Notes under the pieces: generated by a model | What the model was told of the DNA's origin: nothing | Seen by the model: the letters and a program-made list of their open reading frames with translations, nothing else | Database searches by the model: none | DNA from: CAZUZD01 sp964624465 | Lineage (GTDB): Bacteria; Planctomycetota; Planctomycetia; Isosphaerales; Isosphaeraceae | Length of the DNA: 5,143 nucleotides | Assembly: GCA_964624465.1 (NCBI GenBank) | Contig: CAZUZD010000409.1 | Span: 1-5,143 of the forward strand | Direction of reading: 5' to 3' | In this document: in pieces, positions 1 through 5,143 of the stretch | How the letters are laid out: every line of letters begins with the position of its first letter | Numbering within the stretch: the first letter of the stretch is position 1 | Translations under genes and position numbers: made by a program

Positions 1-1341
1 CCCGTCGGCGGCGGCCGCCGGAGCGGGCGCCGCCGACGGGGCCGTGGTCGGGGCCGTGACCGTCGCGGCGGGGGTGGCGGCGGGCGCGGGGGTGGGGGGC
101 GGGGGCGGGGTGCTGGTGTTGCCGCGGGCGTGGGCGGCGCCGGTCTCGGCGGCGGGGACGACCTTCACCGGCTTGACCTTGTCGCCGGGCCGGGCCCGCT
201 GCAGGCCGTTGACCACGATCCAGTCGTCGGGCGTGAGCTCGCCCCCCTCGACGGCGACCATCGTACCGACCTGGCTACCCACCTTCACCCCGCGGCGGGC
301 GACCAGGCCCGTCTCGTCGACGGCCAGGACGTAGCGCCCCTGCGGGTCGGCCCCCAGCGCCTGCTCGGGCACCAGCACCGCCGGGCGGTCCTGCTCGAAG
401 GGGATCCGCAGCCGCACGAACGAGCCGGGGACGATGCGCTCGTCGGCGTTCGGGAACACGGCGCGGCCGAGGATGGTCCCCGTCTCGGGATCGAGGCTCG
501 GGTCGGCGTACTCGAGCCAGCCCTCGTGCGGGTAGCCGTCCTCGTTCGAGAGGCCCAGCCCGATCGGGATCTTCTGCTCGCGGTAGTCGACCCGCTCGCC
601 GCTGCGGCGGAGCTCGCGGAACCGGAACAGGTCGTTCTCGCTGACGGCGTAATACGCGCGGATCGGGTCGTAGCGCACGATCGTCGCCAGCAGGGTCGCC
701 TCGTTGTTGCCGACGAGGTTGCCGACGTCGACGAAGCGCCGCGAGAGCCGGCCGCTGATCGGGGCCCGCACCTGGGTGTAGCCCAGGTCGAGCTCGGCCG
801 ATCGCAGCGCGGCGCGGGCCGAGTCGACGGTGGCGCGGGCGGCGTCGCGGGCGGCGCGGACCTTGATCAGGTCGAGCTCGGCGTACACGTTCCGCTCGAA
901 GAGCTGGGCGCCGCGGCGGTACTCGGCCTCGGCCGAGGCGAGCTGCGCCTGCTTGTTCTCCAGGTCGGCCTTGGCCGAGGCCACCTGCGCCGCGAACGGC
1001 TCGGGGTCGATCAGGAACAGGAGCTCCCCCTGCACCACGTCGCGCCCCTCGTGCGCCGTGACGTGATCGCTGGCCGCCGAGGCCTCGGACGGCATCGGAT
1101 CGGCGCCGCCCAGGGGCGCCTGCTTGAGGAACCCCTTGACCCGCGCCCGCAGGTCGACCGACTCGTACGCCTGCGCCGTGCCGGTGAGCTCCTTGTAGGT
1201 CGTGATCGTCCGCCGCTCGGGCTGGCGGACCTCGACCTCCTTGGGCGGCGGCGGCACGTACGCGTTCTTGGGCTGGCAGCCGGCGGGCCCGAGGGCCGCC
1301 ACCAGGATGCCCAGGGCCAGGGCGCCCAGCGGACGCGACAC
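1..1341 (-). CDS. RND efflux periplasmic adaptor lipoprotein (membrane fusion protein), C-terminus cut by window edge
   Basis: This AcrA/MexA-type adaptor would bridge an inner-membrane RND pump to an outer-membrane channel. From the GTG at 1341-1339, 447 codons are visible with no stop before the edge. Residues 1-22 form a lipoprotein signal ending PAGC (C22); Pro at -3 is unusual for a lipobox, and +2 is Gln. Next come the first lipoyl half (about 57-115, ending VQGELLFLIDPEPF), an alpha-hairpin rich in Ala/Glu/Arg (about 116-185), the second lipoyl half (YTQVRAPISGRLSRRFVDVG, 188-207), beta-barrel (about 215-315), membrane-proximal domain (about 316-395) and a Pro/Ala/Thr-rich tail (398 to edge). 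About 20 extra residues (75-97) interrupt the first lipoyl half. No start has a good ribosome site. GTG at 1398 has a weak GGA six bases upstream but would put Cys at 41; 1341 gives a normal-length signal. The paired pump may lie beyond the edge or be the one at 1572-4973. Family assignment is secure; substrate is unknown. Confidence 0.93.
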   Translation of the reverse strand, partial: MSRPLGALALGILVAALGPAGCQPKNAYVPPPPKEVEVRQPERRTITTYKELTGTAQAYESVDLRARVKGFLKQAPLGGADPMPSEASAASDHVTAHEGRDVVQGELLFLIDPEPFAAQVASAKADLENKQAQLASAEAEYRRGAQLFERNVYAELDLIKVRAARDAARATVDSARAALRSAELDLGYTQVRAPISGRLSRRFVDVGNLVGNNEATLLATIVRYDPIRAYYAVSENDLFRFRELRRSGERVDYREQKIPIGLGLSNEDGYPHEGWLEYADPSLDPETGTILGRAVFPNADERIVPGSFVRLRIPFEQDRPAVLVPEQALGADPQGRYVLAVDETGLVARRGVKVGSQVGTMVAVEGGELTPDDWIVVNGLQRARPGDKVKPVKVVPAAETGAAHARGNTSTPPPPPTPAPAATPAATVTAPTTAPSAAPAPAAAADG

Positions 1342-1480
1342 GCGGCACCAGGGCGAGGGCCCCGCGACGCGGGACGGCTCGAGGTCGGTTCGCTGCACGG
1401 TTTGTCCGGGGCCGCGGGGGCTGGGAGAGCCCGGGGCCCCGCCTCGCGTCGGGGGTGGGAGAAAACCTGGGGAGCCGGGG

Positions 1481-1500
1481 CCGGCAGGCACACCTGCCGG
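1481..1500 (-). other. Perfect 8-bp inverted repeat (stem-loop) in the pump-adaptor gap
   Basis: CCGGCAGG (1481-1488), a four-base spacer CACA, then CCTGCCGG (1493-1500) form a perfect inverted repeat that would fold in RNA into a very stable 8-bp stem with a TGTG loop on the minus strand. It begins 71 nt after the pump stop. No T-run follows directly; the nearest, TTTT, is about 14 nt further on, so an ordinary rho-independent terminator is not well supported. It could be a leader stem, an RNA-stabilising 3' structure, or a protein-binding palindrome. Confidence 0.55.
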
Positions 1501-1518
1501 TCATTAGCTTACGAATGA
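1501..1518. promoter_or_regulatory. Operator-like imperfect palindrome at the predicted transcription start
   Basis: The 18 bases TCATTAGCTTACGAATGA have matching 5-bp arms (TCATT 1501-1505, AATGA 1514-1518) and one further symmetric pair inside (G1507/C1512). The site touches the candidate -10 hexamer and would cover the predicted start point, where a repressor such as a TetR-family regulator could block transcription. No regulator gene is in the window, and the arms are short, so the role is a guess. Confidence 0.3.
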
Positions 1519-1546
1519 TTATGGGGCGATCGGCAAGGCCCGTCCA
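1518..1546 (-). promoter_or_regulatory. Candidate sigma70-like promoter for the downstream adaptor gene
   Basis: Reading the minus strand, TGGACG (1546-1541, four of six matches to TTGACA) is followed after exactly 17 bases by CATAAT (1523-1518, five of six matches to TATAAT). It falls in the only AT-rich patch of the 230-nt gap between pump stop and adaptor start. Initiation would be expected near 1511, giving a leader of about 170 nt to the GTG at 1341. This is a consensus match by eye; if real, the adaptor is at least partly transcribed independently of the pump. Confidence 0.45.
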
Positions 1547-1571
1547 GCAGAATCGGCCGGGGCCGGCCGGC

Positions 1572-4500
1572 TCAGGCCGGCGGCGGGGCGGCGGGGGCCA
1601 GGGCGGCGGCGTGGCCGGCGGCGGCGGGGGCCGGCGGGGAGGCGTCGGCCTCGGGGGTGCCGCGGCGGCCGGCGAAGACGTCGATCAGCCGCTCGCCGAG
1701 CACGTAGTAGATCGGGATCACGAACCGGCCCAGCACGGTGCTCACCAGCATGCCGAAGGCGATCACGATGCCCAGCGAGTTGCGGCTGTAGGCGCCGGCG
1801 CCGGTGGCGCGGGCCATCGGCAGCACGCCCATGATGAACGCGAACGAGGTCATCAGGATCGGCCGGAGCCGCTGCCGCGAGGCCTCCTTGGCGCTCTCCA
1901 GGATGCTCATGCCGTGCTTCTCGCGGAGCTCGACGCCGAACTCGACGATCAGGATCGCGTTCTTCGTCTCCAGGCCGATGAGCATGACCAGGCCGATCTG
2001 GCCGAAGACGTCCAGCGGCATCCGGAACAGCCAGAGCCCGATCATGGCGCCGAACATGGCCAGCGGCACGGTCAGGATGATGACCATCGGCCGGATCCAG
2101 CTCTCGTAGAGCGCGGCCATGAACAGGAACACGCAGACGATCGACAGCGCGAAGATGTAGGTCGCCAGGTTGCCCGTCTTGAGCTCCTGGAACGTCGAGC
2201 CGGTCCACTCCGAGCCGAAGCCGTCGGGGAGCACCTCGGCGGCGACCGCCTCCATGGCCTTCACCGCCTGGCCCGAGCTGTAGCCGGGGGCCGGCTGGCC
2301 GGAGATCTTGGCGGCGGTGTACAGGTTGTAGCGCGGCACGTCGATCGGCCCGACGGTCGTGCGCACGGTGCCGAGCGCCGCCAGCGGCACCGGCTGGCCG
2401 CGACGGTTCAGGACCCGGAGCTGGCCGATGTCGTCGGGCCGGCTGCGCCGGGCCCCCTCGGCCTGGGCGTAGACCCGCCAGGTCTTGTTGAACCGGTTGA
2501 AGTCGTTGACGTAGAGCCCGCCGAGGTACACCTGCAAGGTCTCGAAGACCGTCGAGACCGGCACCTCCTGGGCGCGGGCCTTGGTGCGGTCCAGGTCGAA
2601 CCGGACCTGGGGCACGCGGGCCGAGAAGGGGGTGAAGAGCGGCTGCGAGAGCTCGGGACGCTTCGAGGCCGCGGCCAGGAACTGGTCGGCGACCTGCGAG
2701 AGCGCCTCGACGCCCTTGCCGGCGCGGTCCTCGATGACGAACTCGAAGCCGCCGGTCGCCCCCAGGCCCTGGATCGGCGGCGGCGGGAACACGAGCGCCA
2801 GGGCGTCTCGGATCTCGCCGCGGAGCTTGGCCTGGAGCGTGCCGACCAGGGCGTTGGCCCGCAGGTCGGGCCGGTTGCGCTCCTCCCAGGGCTTGAGGAT
2901 CACGTACAGGGCGCCGCAGTTCGGCTGGTTGACCTGGGTGAGCGGGTTCAGGCCGTCGAACCGGACCGTGTCGCGGACGCCTTCGATCTCCAGGGCGAGT
3001 TGCTCGACCCGGGTCATGATCCGCTCCAGCGGCTCCATGGTCGTGCCGTCGGGCGCCTGCACGGTGACGAAGATGTACCCCTGGTCCTCGATCGGGATGA
3101 ACCCCTTGGGCCGCTCGATCAGCATCCAGCCGGTCAGCCCCAGCAGCGCCAGCGACGGCACCACGATCAGCCACCAGTGCCTCGCCGTGTACTCCAGGAA
3201 CGAGTCATAGGAATTCTCCAGCCACTTCATGCCGGCGTTGAAGCCCCGGAAGATGACCTTCAGCACCCGGTTGACCACCGGGCTCGACACCGCGCCGACC
3301 ACCGCACCGGCCAGCGTCGCGGCCGCCAGCCGGAGCCAGTCGGGGCCGATCGCCGGCACCCAGGGGGCCAGGAACCGGTACCCGAGCCAGGCCCCCAGCA
3401 GCGCCAGCACCGGCCACGGCAGCGGGTTGGCCACCGGGGCGGCATGGCCGTGGCCATCGGCACCCTCGGTGTGCGTGGGCTTCAGGAACAGCCGCGACAT
3501 GGCCGGGCTGAAGGTCAGCGAGTTCAGGGCGGAGAACAGGAAGGCGAAGACGATCGTGAGCGCGAACTGGTTGTAGAGCCGGCCGGTCAGGCCGGGGATG
3601 AACGTCACCGGCACGAACACGGCGGCCAGCACGAGGGTGATGGTCACGATCGGCGTCGTGATCTCGGCCATCGCCGCGCGGGTCGCTTCGAGCGGCTTGA
3701 ACCCGCGGGCGAGGTACTTCTCGACGTTCTCGACGACGATGATCGCGTCGTCGACGACCAGGCCGATGGCCAGCACCAGGCCGGCGAGCGTGAGCGTGTT
3801 GATCGAGAACCCGAAGACGGCCATCAGCGCGAACGTGGCGATGAGCGCCACCGGGATCGCCACCAGCGGGATCAACGTCGCCCGCAGGTTCTGGAGGAAG
3901 AGGAACACCACGAAGAGCACGAGCAGGAACGCCTCGATGAGCGTGTGCTCGACCTCGCTGATATTTTCCTCGACGTACTTGGTCGTGTTGAACGCGATGC
4001 GGTACTTGAGGCCGGGCGGGAAGCTGAGCGCCAGCTCGTCCATCTGGGTCTCGACCTGGTGCACGATGTCGAGCGCATTGGCCGACGAGAGCTGATACAC
4101 CGGCACGGTGGCGGCGGGACGGCCGCTGAGGTAACCGCCCTGGTCGTAGGTCTCGGAGCCGAGCTCGATGCGGCCGATGTCGCGGAGCCGGACGATCGAG
4201 CCGTCGGGGCGGGCCCGCACGATGATCTCGTCGAACTCCTCGACCTGCGAGAGCCGGCCCTTGGCGGTGACCGGGTACTCGAAGTTCTGGCCCTGCGGCA
4301 CCGGCGGGGCGCCCACCTTGCCGGCGGCGGCCTGGCGGTTCTCGCTGCGGATGGCGTTGATCACCTCGTCGGGGGTGATCCCCTGCCCGGCCATGCGGTC
4401 GGGGTCGAGCCAGACCCGCATGGCGTACTTGCGCCCGAAGACGTTGACCTCGCTGACGCCCCGGATCCGCTTGAGCACGTCGACGACGTTGATCTGCGCG

Positions 4501-4973
4501 TAGTTGTCGATGAAGTTGGCGTCGTACTTCGCCCCCTCCTCGGCGTAGAGGCTCACGACGCAGACCATGTTCGTGGTCGTCTTCTTGGTCTCGACGCCGA
4601 TCTGCGAGACCTCGGGCGGCAGCACGGGCTTGGCGGTGTCGACCTTGTTCTGGATGTCGATGGCGCCGATGTCCTGCGGGTAGCCGACGTCGAGGGTGAC
4701 GAGGATCCGCGAGACGCCCGAGCTCGTGCTGTCCGACGACAGGTAGATCATGCCCTGGACGCCGTTGACCTTCTGCTCGATCGGCGTGGTCACCGAGTCG
4801 GCCACGGTCTGGGCGTCGGCACCGGTGTAGCTGGCGGTGATCTGGACCTGCGGCGGCACGATGTCGGGGTAGAGCGAGATCGGCAGCGTGTACAGGCAGA
4901 TGCCGCCGACGAGGATCATCAGCAGCGCCAGCACGGTCGCGAAGATCGGCCGGCCGATGAAGAAGTTGACCAT
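1572..4973 (-). CDS. RND multidrug efflux pump, AcrB/MexB-like HAE1 family permease
   Basis: Proton-driven inner-membrane antiporter exporting hydrophobic or amphiphilic compounds, expected to work as a trimer. The 1133 residues align along the whole AcrB plan: N-terminal NFFIGRPIFATV with TM1 (about 9-31), first porter region (about 35-335), TM2-TM6 (about 340-498), TM7 (about 600-619), second porter region starting FIPIEDQGYIFVTVQAPDGT (625-644), and TM8-TM12 (about 935-1095). The proton-relay residues are all present: D408 and D409 in GLVVDDAIIVVENVE, K1004 in ETKNAILIVEF, R1035 and T1042 in RLRPILMTS. This favours HAE1 over heavy-metal (CusA-type) pumps. It is about 84 residues longer than E. 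coli AcrB (1049): about 70 lie between TM6 and TM7 (about 500-570), with two extra hydrophobic stretches, and the rest form a Pro/Ala-rich tail (about 1106-1133). The ATG at 4973 matches the conserved N-terminus; no clear Shine-Dalgarno is visible. It lies 90 nt after the upstream partial gene, so co-transcription is likely. The drug range cannot be read from sequence. Confidence 0.97.
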   Translation of the reverse strand: MVNFFIGRPIFATVLALLMILVGGICLYTLPISLYPDIVPPQVQITASYTGADAQTVADSVTTPIEQKVNGVQGMIYLSSDSTSSGVSRILVTLDVGYPQDIGAIDIQNKVDTAKPVLPPEVSQIGVETKKTTTNMVCVVSLYAEEGAKYDANFIDNYAQINVVDVLKRIRGVSEVNVFGRKYAMRVWLDPDRMAGQGITPDEVINAIRSENRQAAAGKVGAPPVPQGQNFEYPVTAKGRLSQVEEFDEIIVRARPDGSIVRLRDIGRIELGSETYDQGGYLSGRPAATVPVYQLSSANALDIVHQVETQMDELALSFPPGLKYRIAFNTTKYVEENISEVEHTLIEAFLLVLFVVFLFLQNLRATLIPLVAIPVALIATFALMAVFGFSINTLTLAGLVLAIGLVVDDAIIVVENVEKYLARGFKPLEATRAAMAEITTPIVTITLVLAAVFVPVTFIPGLTGRLYNQFALTIVFAFLFSALNSLTFSPAMSRLFLKPTHTEGADGHGHAAPVANPLPWPVLALLGAWLGYRFLAPWVPAIGPDWLRLAAATLAGAVVGAVSSPVVNRVLKVIFRGFNAGMKWLENSYDSFLEYTARHWWLIVVPSLALLGLTGWMLIERPKGFIPIEDQGYIFVTVQAPDGTTMEPLERIMTRVEQLALEIEGVRDTVRFDGLNPLTQVNQPNCGALYVILKPWEERNRPDLRANALVGTLQAKLRGEIRDALALVFPPPPIQGLGATGGFEFVIEDRAGKGVEALSQVADQFLAAASKRPELSQPLFTPFSARVPQVRFDLDRTKARAQEVPVSTVFETLQVYLGGLYVNDFNRFNKTWRVYAQAEGARRSRPDDIGQLRVLNRRGQPVPLAALGTVRTTVGPIDVPRYNLYTAAKISGQPAPGYSSGQAVKAMEAVAAEVLPDGFGSEWTGSTFQELKTGNLATYIFALSIVCVFLFMAALYESWIRPMVIILTVPLAMFGAMIGLWLFRMPLDVFGQIGLVMLIGLETKNAILIVEFGVELREKHGMSILESAKEASRQRLRPILMTSFAFIMGVLPMARATGAGAYSRNSLGIVIAFGMLVSTVLGRFVIPIYYVLGERLIDVFAGRRGTPEADASPPAPAAAGHAAALAPAAPPPA

Positions 4974-4996
4974 GGTGCGGGGGTCTCAGCTCGGCT

Positions 4997-5021
4997 CGGT
5001 GCGGTGCGGTGCCTGGCGGTG
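4997..5021. repeat. Pentanucleotide tandem repeat (CGGTG) upstream of the pump
   Basis: On the plus strand CGGTG occurs three times in a row (4997-5011), then a degenerate unit CCTGG (5012-5016), then a fourth exact copy (5017-5021). The array lies in the 90-nt gap between the upstream partial gene and the pump, ending 23 nt before the pump ATG on the coding strand. Copy-number change would alter intergenic spacing but not any reading frame. Confidence 0.6.
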
Positions 5022-5031
5022 CGGGATCCTG

Positions 5032-5060
5032 GGATCGGCGGCGACGGCGCGGACCGATCC
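5032..5060 (-). other. Possible intergenic hairpin after the upstream gene's stop
   Basis: GGATCGG (5032-5038) and CCGATCC (5054-5060) are exact reverse complements separated by 15 bases. The structure begins three bases after the TGA of the upstream partial gene. There is no T-tract on the minus strand after it, so it is unlikely to end transcription before the pump; it might be an mRNA stability or attenuation element. A 7-bp match with a long loop can arise by chance in DNA this GC-rich. Confidence 0.25.
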
Positions 5061-5063
5061 GGG

Positions 5064-5143
5064 TCAGGGCTGCGACGAGCCCGGGGCGGTCGCGGGGCCG
5101 CCCGGCGCGGGCGTGGCGGTGGCGGGCGTGGCCGGAGGGGCGG
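5064..5143 (-). CDS. C-terminal fragment of a protein with Pro/Ala-rich tail, probably another RND adaptor (N-terminus outside window)
   Basis: Only the last 25 codons and a TGA stop (5066-5064) are inside the window. They read as a low-complexity Ala/Pro/Thr/Gly sequence ending PGSSQP, with no recognisable domain. Two things suggest an RND periplasmic adaptor. First, it sits directly upstream of the pump on the same strand, 90 nt away, where the adaptor gene of an acrAB-type operon normally lies. Second, its tail resembles in composition the Pro/Ala/Thr-rich tail of the adaptor at the other end of the window. Of the three minus-strand frames this one was chosen because it stops just before the pump; another frame runs on towards the pump start but reads as Arg/Pro/His-rich, typical of an out-of-phase frame. 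The product name is inference from context only. Confidence 0.5.
   Translation of the reverse strand, partial: APPATPATATPAPGGPATAPGSSQP

Noticed and set aside
1418..1440. Short stem (GGGCT/AGCCC) and GGGGCCCC palindrome in the adaptor leader
   Set aside because: Only 5-bp arms or simple G/C palindromes, expected by chance at this GC content.
275..1504. Minus-strand open frame of 409 codons overlapping the adaptor in another phase
   Set aside because: Arg/Pro/Gly-rich shadow; the true frame shows lipoyl, hairpin and barrel motifs and a lipoprotein signal.
130..1518. Long plus-strand open frame (462 codons) opposite the adaptor gene
   Set aside because: It is rich in Arg, Gly, Leu, Asp and Val with no domain, and lies exactly antisense to a well-supported adaptor; an artefact of G/C-rich third codon positions.
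1566..1581. 6-bp inverted repeat GCCGGC-TCAG-GCCGGC spanning the pump stop codon, considered as a terminator
   Set aside because: Overlaps coding sequence, has no T-tract, and GCCGGC is common in this DNA.
1519..3174. Minus-strand open frame of 551 codons inside the pump gene
   Set aside because: Out-of-phase shadow of the pump, composed of Arg/Ala/Pro/Gly/His without recognisable motifs, while the pump frame is conserved to its end.
2581..3210. Plus-strand open frame of 209 codons opposite the pump
   Set aside because: Ser/Arg-rich antisense frame with no domain, signal or ribosome site.
1572..4973. Heavy-metal efflux (CusA/CzcA) identity for the pump
   Set aside because: TM4 carries the GLVVDDAIIVVENVE Asp pair and the FIPIEDQG and YVNDF motifs of HAE1 drug pumps rather than the metal-pump TM4 signature.
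1..5143. CRISPR arrays, tRNA or rRNA genes, insertion sequences, attachment sites
   Set aside because: No repeat-spacer pattern, tRNA-like cloverleaf, rRNA segment, transposase motif or terminal inverted repeats were seen on either strand.

Overview
The window is very GC-rich DNA (visibly around 70% or more, with G/C at nearly all third codon positions) from a Gram-negative-type bacterium. All credible genes lie on the minus strand, so the window reads from right to left. Nothing in it identifies the organism. The GC content, the lack of clear Shine-Dalgarno sequences, a GTG-started lipoprotein and Pro/Ala-rich protein tails would suit a high-GC planctomycete (Isosphaera-like), but this is inference; a high-GC proteobacterium or another phylum cannot be excluded.

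Layout in transcription order: (1) 5143-5064, the last 25 codons of a protein with a Pro/Ala/Thr-rich C-terminus. By position and tail style it is probably an RND periplasmic adaptor. (2) 5063-4974, a 90-nt gap with a pentamer tandem repeat and a possible small hairpin. (3) 4973-1572, a complete 1133-residue AcrB/MexB-type (HAE1) inner-membrane proton-driven efflux pump. (4) 1571-1342, a 230-nt gap holding an AT-rich island with a plausible sigma70-like promoter, an imperfect operator-like palindrome and a perfect 8-bp-stem hairpin, the last two directly adjoining. (5) 1341-1, an RND periplasmic adaptor lipoprotein that runs off the left edge inside its low-complexity C-terminal tail. The adaptor frame is open to the window edge.

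Together the genes look like a tripartite efflux locus, possibly two adaptor-pump pairs in tandem: [adaptor 1]-pump-[adaptor 2]-(next gene outside the window). The pump would take up amphiphilic substrates from the periplasm or outer leaflet. An adaptor would link it to an outer-membrane TolC-like channel, and no such channel is encoded here.

The core is a familiar system rather than a new one. The points most worth a second look are a roughly 70-residue insertion in the pump that seems to add two membrane helices and a small His-containing loop, a loop insertion in the adaptor's lipoyl domain, the shared Pro/Ala-rich tails on all three proteins, and the compact regulatory-looking island at 1481-1546. 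Long open frames opposite or out of phase with these genes are by-products of the GC content and are not annotated.
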